From the NCBI GenBank assembly GCA_000499405.2, contig HG738137.1, positions 21,228,603 to 21,292,602 of the forward strand: a DNA stretch of 64,000 bases. Reading direction: 5' to 3'. Below are positions 40,852 to 56,000 of the stretch, piece by piece. The position numbers were made by a program, and so were the translations under genes. This DNA is from Onchocerca volvulus. Lineage: Eukaryota; Nematoda; Chromadorea; Rhabditida; Onchocercidae. The notes beneath the pieces are model-generated. The model searched no databases. It saw nothing but the letters and a program-made list of their open reading frames with translations, and was not told where the DNA came from. Within the stretch, counting starts at the first letter, position 1. Each line of letters begins with the position of its first letter.

Positions 40852-43800
40852 CTGTACAACTGCGGTCCCTTAACTTGACTTTATTAATTAAATTTTTCCG
40901 GCACTTCACTATAAAAATCACAAGATTGAATTGCATCATTACAGTAAGTATTGTGATATATCATGCATGCAACTGCAGCATGCACCATCTCTGCAATTTA
41001 GCGCAGAATAATTATAGTGTTCAATAAAGTAACCAATTAATTAGCTACATGATTAGTTAGTAGTCAATTAATTAGCCATTAATTAGTCATGGAACCAAAT
41101 AGAAGAGAAGAAATGTTTCACAATTTATTGTGGTCCAATACTTGCTTTTGTCCTTAATTCAGAAATATTTCAATGCAAGAATTACAGTATCATTTAATAA
41201 TCATGAGAAGTTATACATGTGATGATTCTGAAATATTCGAATTGAAGATCAGAATATATCTTTTGAGACGAAATAAGTCTTGTAATAATTACTTGTAATA
41301 ATTTGTAATACATTATTTGCAATAATTTCAATATTTAAATTGTTTATTTACTTGCACGCAAATAATATTTCCTTTTACATGCGAAAACTTCGAAAAATTA
41401 TGTAAAATTGCTTCCTGATAGTTGTTTCCAACAACATAATTTTTTTGAAGAAGAAAAAGAATGAAATATTTTTTGAATGTTAGAAAGCGAACTTTCTATC
41501 TGATAAAGCTGTTAAAATGATAAGCAATGTAAAATCATAAGATGACGTAATTTTCAATTTTTATAGGATAAAATAAAAATTAAAATAGATCTAATTGAAT
41601 TTATTTTATATCATTTTGATGTAAAATAAAACCAAAGAGAGTTGGAGAATTCGAGAGAAAATTTTGGTTGGATAAAGAGTAGTAATTGAATTTTTAACTC
41701 GATCATTGAGAAATGTAAAGAATGAAGGAATGGAAATCATTCAATCGATCCATTTCGTCGAGAATGCGATTAAGTGGGATATATTATATGAAATTGCGAC
41801 AGAAATGCATTTGCTTGTCGCGAAGAATGTCAAATAGAAATATCAGTCTGATGCACGAAATATCTATCAATTATTTATAATATTTCAATACATATTATTC
41901 AATTTCTGCTATAGCTTTTACGCTTATATGTGCAAAGTCAAATTTTAGTTTATGAGCAATTTGATCAGATCTCGAAGATCGAAATTTTATGATTTACAAT
42001 TACCTAAAAAATTTCACAATCCTTACCTTCTATTCTTAACAAAATTCTGAGACGATGATATTATTTTCATTTCTCATGAAAAACGACAACTAGAATTTGA
42101 TGAAAAAGATAATTATTTTTAGAACAATTCTCTTTGTAAATTTTTTGTACTGATAAAAAAACAGCCTTTTCATTTATAGTTTAGATTAATGTCCTTTTTT
42201 TAATTTTTCGCATAGCTGTCTTTATCCGGATTTTTTTTCCAAAAACTTAATCTTTGGATTCGATGAAATGTGAGTTCTCTGTCCCAGAAAGTTTCGGAGT
42301 TTTCACCTTTTCATGTGCTTAATGGCAAATTTTGGCCAATTAAACAAACGTTCAAATTTAAAGAAGAAATTTCTATCACATGTCAGCTCCCCATAAAGTT
42401 GGCCTGCAAATGGTTCATCAACCGGTATCATTAAATTTAACACTAAAATGATGGATTATAAAAAGATTACGGTATTGTTGCTAAGTGAAAGACATAGATG
42501 TATAATCCCTGTCGAATGCTTTTAACATCCCCATAAACCAAGCAATTGCTCTCTCTCAAATCACTTGGGAGTTCTGATGGCTTCTTTTTTTTTCTCATAC
42601 AAGAAGAAAAATGAACTTTTTCATGAATTTAATTTAAAATTGAATTTCTGATCTTCAAATTCTTCTTTGGTAATTGTTAAATCACTCAGTAAATCGAAAA
42701 TTCTCGTATTTCCAATTATATAATTTGCATGAATTGCACTTTTTAATGTACTTAATGATGCTTGATAATCCATCGAAAGGTACCGGTAAAAAATTTTTGA
42801 ATTCTGTAGTTGGCTATCCATCGGGAATCGATGGATATATTTCATGATAGTATTCCAATTAAGTGTTCAAACCAGGTCAAATGACTTGTTCCTTACGAAT
42901 GTGATTATAACATTTTAAATGTTAATTTATCAGAATGCATTTTCCTCTAATTATTTGAGGAAAGGCATGAGAATTAAGGAACTCAGAGAGAAAAATAAGC
43001 GAAAAAGTTGGTGTTCAAAAGAAAAGAACTGTATGGAATTGATGTAAAAAAAAAACAAAGGTTTTGTTAAAAACAAATTGTATTAGATTATTCCGAGCTG
43101 CAATCATTTATCAGTGCGATTTTTACTGATTTCTTCACTTGTTACTTTTTTCGACAACTTTATTTATAACTTCTGGTAAATTTTTTTTGGGAAATTATTA
43201 GCGAAATAAGATAAGTCAATTTGAATGCAAAAAATTTCGAAGAAAAAAGTGGATTACTTGAAACATGAGAGAGACATTTTCTGGGCAGAACAAATGCAAT
43301 CATACAATTCTGGTCATAAAAAAGCTTTCAAATTTAGAAGCAATTCTTTCGTGAAAGAAATATACTGAATGGCTGATTATAGAAGCTTTTTTAGAAACCA
43401 AAATGTTTCGAATAATTTTATTTCAATGAGCATGTTAGCTGCCAACAGTTTATTAAAAAGCATTCTTGATCTCTCCAATCAGATTAACTTTAATAGCATT
43501 TCATTCTACATCAGATTACTATAATTACATATTTTACATCAAGTATTCGCAGCACAAACATTTATAAAATCTGAAATGCTGTATATTGTGATTCGACAGT
43601 CAAAAGTAAAGTTTAAGAAATTTCCACACTTTCTCAATTCTGATAAAGTTTGAAAATCAAAAAATCATCGATAGGACAGAATAGAATAGATTTAAATGTA
43701 TGCAAATCTATCTTCGATGACATTTTACTAAGTAAATCAGAATATTGCGACTAAAGATTTTAAAAGTTATCTTTTAAATTTTTTTTGCTAGCTGTTTCAC

Positions 43801-44429
43801 ATTATAACAATATATTAGCTCTGGAGTAACACTTGAAAACTAAATTTTTATTGCTTAAATTAATATTTCCAAATGAAAGTCAATACAGTTTCCACAAAAA
43901 AGAAAGTGAAACAAACCTTCTTCTAAAAGTTTTCTAACGTGCATTAATTATAATGAAACCTTCGAAGAAGTTGAAAATTAAAACTAACGGATGATTCTCA
44001 ATTTTTAGTAATTCTGTGCAAATATTTTTACTACTATTAATTATCTTATTGAAAGATTTCTTTTGAAGCTTCTTATTGATGGTTATTATGATTATTTAGT
44101 ATCGTAGATCATCTTCTCAAAATAAAATTATCATGAACTGCAGTAAAGTTGTGATAATCAAGATAATGCAACAACAATTCATCAAAATTATGAAAAATTG
44201 ACTGGATATTAACGAAGTGAAGATACACTTAGAATGTTTTGCAAAATGCAACAGCAGAAATTTGCTCAAAAAATTTTGTATGAAATCCTAAATTTTTAAT
44301 ATGAAAAAAGGAATTTATAGATTTTAATCAAAAATTTATATAAACTGTCTCCTTTTTTTTTAGAACTGAATTTTTCCATGCTTACTCTTAGTTATTGTCG
44401 AATAAAGGGCCAAATAGTTCCATGTGTTT

Positions 44430-44517
44430 AAGTAAAAGACCGAAAGATGCCAAGTAAAAAGTCAAAAATTGCCAAGTAAAAGGTCAAAGGATGTCAGGTG
44501 AAAGGCCAAATAGTTTT
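44430..44517. repeat. Four-copy 22-bp tandem repeat
   Basis: Four imperfect 22-bp units with consensus AAGTAAAAGGTCAAAGATGCC: 44430-44451, 44452-44473, 44474-44495 and 44496-44517. The spacing is regular with substitutions only. Confidence 0.8.
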
Positions 44518-45180
44518 CAGGAAGAGAAGAGGAAGAATTTATTCATTTAATTTTATATTTGATGCAAATGAATGAAGAAAAAAGCCTGTATAAAAGAATA
44601 ATATGCTTCCAAGCCATGACCGCTTAACAGTTGGCAGATGTGCTCTCTCTTGGCCATCATTGGCCATCTTTTACACAGCTGATAATTCCTACTGATAATT
44701 GATAACTTACTAATGTCTATGTAAAATTGTAAATCGTACAAGGGCACTTACTTATTCAAAATGAAAAAGAAGCGAAAAAGAAGAAATGAAAATTTGCCGT
44801 TTGCAATTCCAAACTTGAATTAGAAATGTCCCATGATTTACATAAAATCTCTGTGAGATAAAGATTAATATAGGATATTTCTGAATCGTTTCTTTCAGAA
44901 AAACAAATCTGTTTACTCTCAAAATTGCATTTTGATGAATTTTTAATTTGATGGATTAATTTAGGTAATTTAGTCAAATTTTTCGAATAATTTGTAATGA
45001 AAATTATAGTGCGAAAACACCCGCAATATGGTGCTAATTCGATTTTTTACGGTAAAAAGCCACTTAAAGCTCATAATCTAATGCCTGAACAAGATAGTTG
45101 TTATTCATTTCGAAAATTAGAACTGCAAAAACTGGCTATATGGTTTAACTTATATGAGAAATAGAGGGGTAAGAAAAGTA

Positions 45181-45268
45181 GAAAATAAATCCAGAAAACT
45201 GCAACTCTAAGAAGTAAACCCAAGAAACTCCAGCTCTGAGAAATAAATCCAGGATACTTCAATCTCTG
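45181..45268. repeat. Three-copy tandem repeat of about 29 bp
   Basis: Three degenerate units (45181-45210, 45211-45239, 45240-45268) share GAAATAAATCCAG near the start and a CTCTG-type end. Confidence 0.7.
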
Positions 45269-46860
45269 CATAAAATCACAAAAAATGCATTTTTTTTCTT
45301 CAAGTCTAGAAATTTTGCTGAATCCAATCAAATCGATAATTTTTAAAAGGTCTGATAGCTGGAGATAGAAGTCCAGCAGTATGTGCAATATTCATAAGCG
45401 AAGACAAAAGAGAACTAAGCCATCTGATTTAGGAAGGTTTCATCTGGATCATGTGGAGATTATGAAGTCTGAGATTAATTGAAAGTAGAAACCCACTGAT
45501 GGAAAGAATTATTGTTGCCGAGGAAACGAACACATCTTGTTGAGGTCATCGTGAGAGATGAAGTTGCTCTCTTAAAAAAATCTCGTAAGAAGAAGATTTT
45601 GTTGCAGAAATGCGGTCAATGATTGGAAAACAATACAGATTTTCCAATGAATTAGGATTAATGACATCATGGGATATTCATCATTCTTTGGTCTTTTGAC
45701 CTCCAACTATTCAATAGAACTTTTAAAACGTTGCTAATTATAAATACCGAACCAATTTCTGTTTCGAAAAAAGATGAATAAAATATAAGAAATATTATTT
45801 TAGTTTCAGGAATTTTGAAAATGAAAAGGAAAATATGCAGAGAAGGTTCACTATAATGAGTCTTAGGTTCTTCGTTGTCAAGAATAATAATGGTTCACAT
45901 TTGCACATTTTGTGCACAATTTTTCTTTTATTTTTCGTTGATAATAGTTTTATCAAAGGATTCTAATAGGTTTTAGCAGCTACAGTATCTGCCATCTAAT
46001 GCTGATGACAAGCGACAATGGGAAGAGAAGTATGTCATTTGTCATCAACATTTGCAATTGTAAATGGATTTTAAAGAGGAGTTTCAACGAGCAGAAATGA
46101 TGAACATACCTGGTTGTTGATGATTAGACAACGGGCAGGTATCTGATATAGTTCCTGACATCAGTATGGGAAGTTTTGCTTAAGATTCAAACTGAATCCC
46201 GAAATCTGAATCCTACGATACAACCCAAGTATATCAGTCGTGGATGAAACTTGAGAGTCGAAGAAAGGTTTTTCTGCTGTCGCTAATGGTAGATGGATGA
46301 TTATAGTGCTATGGAAGCTAATGTTCAAGAAGGCAAGGGCGGAGTTCGTTCTTGAAAGTCTGGCCTTGCTTGGCTCGTCTGCTTGGCCTCAATCTGTATA
46401 TTGCTTAGCCAGGAGCACCGGGATCTCATCATTTCCCGAACAATGTCATCCCGACTTGCAACAGCAGCAGCAGCACTCGAAATACAAAAAGCAGCGAATT
46501 AACAGCTTAATGGTTGGATGTGAATCAACTTGGCTTAAGTCAGTTCTCTTTCCAGATAAGGTGAATGAATCCGATTAAATAGGAGTTTAGAAAGCAGTTT
46601 AGAGTAAGCTACACTGCAGCTGCAGCTGCAATATCACTAATGAACGACATGATGATGCATTAGAGAAATGAAGTGTGCAGTAGCTTATGGAATCAAAAAT
46701 CAGCAAATCCGCATGCAAGTGCAAACCACCGTAGTACTAGCAATGCGTATGCTCCTCCTTTTCTTACTTCTACAGCACTTCAATGTCTCAGATTTATCGC
46801 ATTATTTCAACAAATTTTCTTGAAATTTGATTAGAATTTCGTCTTATTTCTCACGATTCA

Positions 46861-46932
46861 GAAGTACAATATGTACGGTATGTTACATCAGAAGTACGGT
46901 ATGTGACATCAGCAGTACGGTATGTGACATCA
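46861..46932. repeat. 21-bp tandem repeat
   Basis: Two near-identical 21-bp copies (GAAGTACGGTATGTGACATC plus A, one mismatch) at 46891-46911 and 46912-46932. A longer diverged copy with a 9-bp insertion precedes them at 46861-46890. Confidence 0.8.
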
Positions 46933-49900
46933 TTTTGCTTGTTTGTGTAACTGATTGCAAAATCAGCCAATATCATCGTCATTTCTATTACAATAAGAAT
47001 AATTTTAGTTGTATATTTGTACTTTTCAAATTTCTTCTCATCATCAATTATTATTTTGTTTCTTTCAAATTTAGCGTCAATCTTTTCTCCTGCTATGAAA
47101 TGTCTAATGCATACAATATTAGCCTGAAAAACTAGTCTGAAAAACTATTGGTTCAAAAAATATCCGCCTGAAAAATTTCTTATTTTTTATATTTAAATTG
47201 CAATGACTGACCAACTGACCAGCAGAAAGCAGATAAATTCAGTGACTGACCATGTAAATAAAAATCTCTGCTTTTATCGCCATCTTGAATTCCGGGAAAA
47301 CTCTGTTTTGAAACTCGTTGACTTCAATTATGCTAATTTGAAGGAAATAAGTAAATTTAGCTAATGAGGTTATCCAAGTTTGAAGATCAAACTTCTCAAT
47401 TAATCATTCAACAAATGAAATAAGCCAACTTGTTAATCATCTTTAATTTTGAGAATCTATTCAAATAAATGCTTATCATCCTTCATAGAATACTCAACGT
47501 AATGATAGAAGAACTCAATTATTCCTAAGTTTGTTACAATAATTTTACCGAAAATGAAACTTTATACAACACCCATTTAGAAATCATTTAGCAACTTGGC
47601 AAAATATTTAGTGAAAAGCAATTAATCTTAGCATACTTTTCTTCTTTAAGATGCCTCATTTCAGTTTTCATTTCTTGAATAATGCGGCAATCCCTTCCAA
47701 TGTTTTCTTTTGTATCCTGAAAATACTTATTCTGCAAGAATTTCTTCCTTAAAAGTTGCTGGGCAAACTGTTAACTGCCTCGAAATATCGGAGCAACTTT
47801 CCCGGTGCAATTTCCAAAATGTATATGGAAGTTTGCATTAGGATGACAATAGACTAATGCGACTTTTTTAATTTTTGAATAAATGCAAGAATCATTGTAA
47901 AATGCAGCAAGCAAATGATCAGAAATATTGCTTCAAGTTATTTCCATTCTGCAGACAGAATCTTCGTCTGTTACATCTGAAATTTTTTTCAACAGACTGA
48001 TTTGTGTGCTCTGAATTGTTTAAAGAATGCAAAAGAAATTTGCGTGCAACTAATGTGATGATTGGTAAGGTGAAGATGTAAAAATAAAGGATATTAATAA
48101 ATTATTTAAGAATTGTTCATGAGGAAGATGCTAATGGCGGAGAATATGTCATGCAAACACATTCATATTCTCTTTCAGACCATTACATCTCATATTTTTA
48201 TTCCAAATAGTTATCAGAGAGGGATTATCAGAATTTATTTCAAACAATTATCAGAATCTTCATTCAAATGTAAATTCAGTTCGATTCAATTCATTGATAG
48301 TACTATAAGTTAGTTATCAGTTCATTAATAGTATTATAAGTTAATTGTCATTATAAATGTGACAAACCGTGATGAGTCAATAAACAAGAAACTTGATGGA
48401 TGAAATAACAATTTACCAGCACTAGTGGATCTAGTAATCCAAGTCTGAGACACCAAATTCTTGGAATTTATGAACTATTCTAACATGAAATAGAATTTGT
48501 CCTACACATTTAACATTAAAGTGATGTGACGAAAGATGACATGTGACTTGGAACGGGAAGTTTCGCAAATATCATTCCTCGTATCTGATAAAGATGATAT
48601 TATCCTTTTCTATTATCATTCCCTATTTTCTTTCTTGCCCTCATTCAGCGCACATCGATCAAACTTTGAGGTGCTACTGCAGTAAAGTGAATGCAGTGGA
48701 AACAGACATAAATATGCAAAAATTAGTGATAGCCAATAACACTGCAAGCAAGATTGCATTAGGGCAGGATGCATGCATGCAAACAGCAAATAATTCGTTG
48801 TTTTAATGGTAGCCACGGAGCAACGGATGACAACAACAATTAACACAGGATGATACCATAAAGGTGACAGTGCGCTAAAACATGCTTGCATCGATGAATG
48901 TAGCAGTAAAATGTATGACAGCTGGCGTATCGCTGCATGATTGCTGCAGAAATGCAGTAATAAACCAGAAATTACTACATTAACGTCTCATCTCACAATG
49001 TGCCATGTATAATGGGTGCAACATACGGTGACACAAATTACATTAAGCAAACGAATATTTCCTTTCCCTGAATGCATGAATTTCAAAAGCATCAATATTC
49101 TTTCCTTCTATTCGAGACATTTCCACTATCATTTTCTATTACAGCAACAATCAAAACGTCGGATAAATTATCGCTAATTAAGTCATTAAATTATTGATTT
49201 TATCACTGAAACTTATAACTGTATTCACAATATTCCCATTAATATTGCGGTGACATTATTTTTTAAATTTACTCTTTACTATAGCGTCCGGTACATAGGT
49301 ATATAAATGCGTGGTGTCACTTCGAAAATTGATACAGAAAAGTGATTCCTTGATAATACAATACTGCCAGTAATTAATTAGAAGCAGCATTATGCTGGAA
49401 AATAAGACTTTATCGAGTAGTTCATCTGCTGAGAAATGTTTAACTACATTTAAAAATAACTGAAATTACTTCCGCAGTGGATTTAATGACCTCGAAAAAA
49501 AAAAAAAATCAGCGGAAATCAGATAATCAGATAAGTCTAAATTCAGGCAGAATCTTCCTGATAATGTCATCTTGCGTAATCCATATCAGCAAAGAAATCA
49601 CAGACGTGATCGTTAGATATGCAACAAACTTCTGATTTTTGAGTTTAACTCTAAATAACTAGAAAAAAAGAAGAAAAAAAATTAAATAAGGAAAAATCAA
49701 CTCATAACAACAGCAATGGAATATTTGTGAAAGGCAGCAAACATACTAAATCTATATGCTTTAAATGGAACAAATAATATAGCAAGCATTCATTTTTTAA
49801 CATCAAAAATACAAATGATATCGGAAATTATATCTGAAATCGAGTAATAAATACAGGGGAAAATATTAAATACAAAATATAATCTAGCAGATGACTTCAC

Positions 49901-52900
49901 AGAAAGATGGCAGCCTGATAGTTTGATATATCGACCAGTAGTATAGATAATCTGCTGGAAATATTTATTTGCAAAAAAACTAAAAGTTTTCATTTTTTTC
50001 ATTATGAAATTCCACAATATTATGATAAAGAAAAATAACTTAACGATAGCATTCGTTTAATTTACCTATGTCTAACTAGTGATAACGATAAAATTTGCTT
50101 TCTATTCCGTTCTTGTCTAAATTTAATGAATGAAAATTATAAGAAACAATTTTATCGAGTTTAGCAATGCTCTTTCATTAAATCTTTTTTTCATTGGGAG
50201 TATCTTATTATTCAATTCATCCTCATTCGTCCCATGATGTCCAACCCATCAAATTTGAAAAAGCTTTTGATAATTCTGCTGGATGCCATAATCATTTGAG
50301 TCATCTCTCAATAACGAATTGAGTATGGAATAGTGTGAAATGTCAGTATCATTCATCAATAATACTTGTCTCTAACAATACAAATATAACTTGTTATGAA
50401 TGAATTGCGGGATTGATGTCTGATAAATGAATGTAATGACATTATGATTATGATTAGGATTAAGCTAAAGACAATAGGACTTACCTGTTTATCAGAATTT
50501 CATTTCAGACGCGTTTCGACTACCATGTACGAATGTGATTTCCGAGGAGAATTTGTATGCATATTATGAGCTTTGATTCAATGAAATATCCCGAATTTTG
50601 ACATATATATGATAGCTAAAAGACGCTTAAAAATATAACTTCAAAAGAAGAAATCGCTCAGGATTGTAGTTTTTGAGAAATAATATATTTCTATCGGAAA
50701 CTAAATTCATTTTGATACTTTGGTAAAATAACTTTTATAAATGACTCAATTTCTGAAAGCAAAAAACTTATTTCTTGCTTTTGATGAAAACCTTCCTCCC
50801 TTGCAATATGATGAATTCTAAAGCTTGTATCTTTTGTATCACTTCAGTTAACATTAGTGAATCCTCATTATCACTCAACCAATGCCGCAAAACCACATGT
50901 ATTTAGCAAAACCGATATAATTAAACTTAACAGTGACCTATATCAAGTATATCACTGCAGGCAGAAATCAATGTACGTAATGAATATCATTCTTTATTCG
51001 TTGCAGTAAAAATAATTATAACAATAACAAAATAATAAATATCACTTTGAAATTTTAAAGATTTACAAAATAATAAAAAATTGAAATGAATGGAATTTCG
51101 GGCTGCACTTAATTACTACATAAACAACGAAAACAAAGAAATATAATCACAATCCAATTAATCGATAATTTTCATAACCGGAATGACAACTGATACAAAA
51201 TCATGGAATCACTGATTTGAACTTCGAAAAAATAAATAAGTTCAAGTTCTCATGAACAAAATTTAATGAGTAATTCTCTAATTTGATTATCAGTTGGCAC
51301 AGTTATCTATTCTTAAAAGATAAAATGATTAGAAAACATTTAAATTCCTCCTTCTTGAAATGGAAGCAACAATATTCACTTCGCAAGTATTGCATAACAA
51401 ATTTAGTGATAAATTGTACACAAAATGTTAATCACAAGCAGATTAAACACAGTATTTTGAACAATGGATATATTCAGGTTTCGTTCTTTTCCAGTAATAA
51501 TTAATCTCTGAATGTTTTATCCGTTTTGTGTGTAATGGAGAACTTCACCTGCTAAAGTATAGTTAAAAATGAAACGAAACCAGTGTCTCAAATACATCAT
51601 TTCGCATTATATGTAAGTGATAATTACGGGAAGACAATCTTGATATTAAATTTCTGAGTTGAATTAAACTAAAAAGTTTAGAAAAATGTGTTTTTCTCTT
51701 TTGAGAAAGTAGGGAACTATTTTTTAGTCGAATTATTGTCATATATATAACCAGAAATTAAAGTGACAAAAAAAACTATCAAATTATACAGAAATACATT
51801 ACTGAAGAGAGGCACTTTTAGCTGAATGATATAGCTTTTCCATTACAGTGAGGCATTTGCATACAAACTTTTAAAATATAAAAGGAAGCAACTTTTGCTT
51901 CTGTCTAAATCTCGTATAATTAAAGCAGCAATGTCAGAAAATGTTCGTGATCATTTTTTTTTCTTTTGAATTTTATTTCTTAAAAGGAAACTACAAAGTT
52001 TTTACTTCATGAAAATGTATTTATTGCCAGCTTATTTTCCTATGCAGAAATCTTCTGTATCAAATAGCAGTAAAGATTCAGACATAACAAAATATTAAAT
52101 AGAAGCGAAAATAATTTTGCATAAATATTAAATCCATCGTTATTATGGTTACACAAATTTTAAAAACAATAGAAAAAAATTAAAATTGTGTACACTGATT
52201 TCAATATTAACTGCAATCTAAAATATGCGGTTCGATTTTGCTGATAAAATTGTCTTAATAAATGCTGATAAAATTGTTAAAAATTGTTAGTAAATGTTAA
52301 TTATCTGAAATATTCCAATAAAAGGCGTAAATCCAGAAAGTGATTTAGATAGATCCGGACAACGGCTCCTGGATCATAGTGTGCTGTAGTGCATAGCTAT
52401 AGAATCGTGTTTTCATACTGGTTTTAATTAACGAAATCTATTTCAGCAGACTGCTTCGAATTATTGACTATTTCAGTACTCAAATCGCCGATCAATGTTG
52501 AAGATGTGTTTATCTGAAAAAAAAAAAAGTACCAAACTAAATCTTAATTATTTTCGGAGGCAAAAAAATCGAGACACAATTCACATAATAAGTAAAAGAA
52601 TCTGATATGTTTTGTAATCAACAGTATGGAATAAGATATAAATATTCTCGATTGTTTTTCTGAAGCTTTCTAGTAATTGCATTAATAATTTCAATTTCAA
52701 ATCCAGTTTCAAAGAATAAGATATTATGTAAAAAAATGAGAATCGCTTTAAAAAATCAATTTCAAGGAGCACATAAGCAGATGTGCATAAGATCAAGTGA
52801 TAAAAAAATTTAATGTATTTCTGCTATTTAGCTTCGAACAGAAACCGAGATTGTGGAATCGTTCTAAAATAAGAGAAAGCACATGGCCCAAATCAGAAAA

Positions 52901-53088
52901 TAGAAGAAAACATTCCGTTCTTGCAAAACTATTAAACGAGATTAACTGCCATAAAACAGTCTACTAAAAATAAGAATAACAATAGAAATTGTAATAATAA
53001 AACTCAGTACTCATCCAAAATCTGATTGAGAGAATTATATATTCATTAAAATCATGCTGATATAAATTATTCATAAAAAATATATCGA

Positions 53089-56000
53089 TTAGTTCACCTC
53101 TCTCTGAGTGATACTTTTTTCAACAAATGAAACAGTGGCTGCGCCAGTGATTGGATCGATATATTCATTTCGTTCAAATGAAGTTTCATTTTGCAAAATC
53201 TTCTCATTTATCGGTAAAGAAGAGTTAGTATGTTCCTCTGTTATATTTGCCAGCCTCTGCAAGAAGGAAGAAATCATCGGTATTTAGTAAAGACTATTTT
53301 ATTTGTTTAATAAAAAAAAAGGAGCACAGGATTTCAAGCTTCAATTTCTTCCGAAAAAAGCTTACACTGTTAATTTGTTCAACTTGTTGCATAACTACTT
53401 CTGCTGCTTTTGAATCAGCTTCCAGAGATTTAAACCTGCAGTAAGAGCAAAACTGGAAAAAAAACTACACAGATGCCTTCGCATTGCAAGACACTTTAAG
53501 CGCAACAAGACACAAATTAAATAAAATTGCAATATTAACAATTGCTGTGAAATTTGACAAAATTGTTTAAGAAAAGATATAATAAAAAACTAGCTATGCC
53601 AAGTAATTTCGATCATCCGAAGCAGATGAAAGCAGTAAAATAGATAATATACCTAGCCTGCCGCCATTCCTGACGTTTTTGATGCTCCATAGCTCGTTGC
53701 TCAACCGAATTTAACGGTTCACCACTCAAAACTGGAGATGGGGAACATGCTGCCAAACGATTTTCCGCTTTTTTTGTGCGTATTACAGCTGGCACTGTGC
53801 GAGGTACCGCGCTACAAAAATTCTTACAAAAAAAATGAGTTACAAATTTTAAAAAACAACCTCGATTTGCAGACTAAAATGAATTAAAAATATAATTCAT
53901 AATATTTTTTGCAGCTACGTGACGAATATCTATGAACAAGAGTCAAATGAAGAAGAAAGCAATAAAGAACAGATAGGATAATCTCATCTAACATCAGTTC
54001 TTTACTTTAACTTACTTGATTCCAACACGAATGCGCATTTTTTCCAGTAAAAAAATTCAAAACAAATTACTAACAACTATTTTTTCGAAATAAACTCCTA
54101 AACTTTAAACTAAGAATAGAAAATCAGATACAACTAGGACAAGATTTCACATCCTTTTTATTAAAATCGAGAAAATAAAAAAAAAAAACCTGTTATTTAG
54201 AATATGCTCGAATGAACAATCAAGCCCATCATCTGAGGGACTAAAAGAAATTCGTGCCGATCCACTCGCTACTTTTTTAGTTTCTTCTTCTTTCATCTTC
54301 CGAATTTCGTCTTCATTTAGTAAAGGTTTCTTCGCTGAAATTAATTCAAAAATAAATGATTCGCTCAATTAAACTTCGAAATTTATCACTCCTTTTCAAA
54401 GCAAAGTGAAAAAAAAAAGATAAGGGAGTTTGTTGTCAAATACAATTTTTTTTTTTTTTTTGGATTGTATCAAAAAAATATACAATATTTAATTTCATCA
54501 CTTACGTTCACCATGTTCAGAACTCTAATGAAACATCCGAGTTATGTTTTGATTTTCTGTTTTCAAACTTCGAGGAAGTATCAAATAACAGGTTCCCTTC
54601 TATCTTTGCAATTAGTTCAACAATTACTTTAATCAAGAATTGTAAAATAAAAAATTAAATGCATTGAAAGTTTTACCTTAACTGGAAAGAAAATTTGATA
54701 ACAATCATAAAGCATTCCAATATGATCACAAAAACAATAACAATATGGTAATATCAAATAAGCGAGAATGTTGTAATGCATTTAACAAGTTATTAAAATA
54801 ACAAAATTCTGGAACGATTGAAAAGAGGACGAACAAAATGATAACAATAGCAAGCTAAATCAAAATCATGCAAACATTAGTGAAAGTGAATGCTGGAGCA
54901 TGACAATCTTTATTTTTAATTATTTACTATTTTAGATAATTATTTGCAACTGTTTAATCTCTTCATCATTGTTTTTTTATCTGTAAATGTGCTAAATATA
55001 TCTTTTCATCGTTTGAATCTAAATCTTTTATTAAAATACTAGCAATTCAACAATTCTCATGCAAATTCTAGAAAATTCCAAGCAAAGGAATTTTTTTTTC
55101 AAAAATTTTTTTTTCTTTTTTTTTTTTTTAATGCTCCCAACATTAAACTCCGTCGTGTTTCTCTCTCCACCTACAGTAATTACTTTAATGATAATTACGT
55201 CTAAAATCATCATTAGAAAGTCAGTAAGCGTCAAGTTCGATGTGCAAAAAGCTTATAATTCTAAATCACTTCAGGAAGTGATTCAAAAAAAAAAAAAATA
55301 GGCAGCAAGAATCATTCAAATGTTTAAATTTTAGTAAAACTTGACCGAAAAATACTATTTATACTACTTAAAGGAATACAAGACTTGAAAATTACAATAA
55401 AAATTGGAAAACAAGTTACATGCAACGAAAAGAATTTATAAGTGTATTTACCATTTAAAATCTATATATGTATAACTAACCACTATGCAAAATATTTGGA
55501 AACTGATGGAATGAAAGTAAAGTGGTTGTTTCGGTTATGATAATTACAAGTTTAAAATCTAATGACTTATCTGCAATTATCAAATAAAAGAAATTAAGAA
55601 AAGTTTTAACACTCAAACTTAACCGCGAACAAAGGAAGTTCAGAAAATCTACATACAGATATGAAATTTTAAACAAAAAAAAGATCAATGAATGGAGGAG
55701 AAAATAGCCTATTCTTAGAAAGCAGGTATGATCTAAATGAATCAATTGAATTTCATTCAGTCAAATTGTCTTGCTATGTTTCCAAAAAACAAATTTTTAA
55801 AAAATTTCAATAAACTAATAAAATTCCTGACGAAATACTTAATTCTCTCAAATTTTACGTTATAATTTGCTGAATGACAAATTTATTTGAGGAAATTTTT
55901 TTGGGAAGTATCTACATAGTTTTTTAAAATATTTTCAGACTTAAAACTGCAGATAGTTAAAACAATAACAAAAAACAAGAAAAGATAAGTGAATATGACT

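Larger units (their letters stand above)
40852..53088. promoter_or_regulatory. 12-kb gene-poor region upstream of ceh-14
   Basis: No convincing coding gene in this interval. It should contain the first exon and the enhancers of ceh-14, and near its upper end the 3' UTR of the Scribble gene. It has several TGCATGCA and CAGCTG-rich patches (about 40960-41000, 46610-46640, 48760-48790), many TTATCA/TGATAA motifs, and three short tandem repeats listed separately. An open frame at 42621-42845 (minus) has a protein-like composition but no usable splice connection to ceh-14. Confidence 0.55.

Noticed and set aside
42621..42845. 74-codon minus-strand open frame as the first exon of ceh-14
   Set aside because: It has no in-phase donor able to join the acceptor at 40851 and no similarity to LHX3/4 N-termini.
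54020..54060. Short extra exon (…KMRIRVGIK) in the Scribble gene
   Set aside because: It has a good donor but no acceptor after the in-frame stop, and exon 54190 joins 53811 directly in phase 2.
54506..54524. 19-nt microexon in the Scribble gene
   Set aside because: It has splice-like borders and a plausible peptide, but 19 nt breaks the phase, while direct joining of 56973 to 54334 works in frame.
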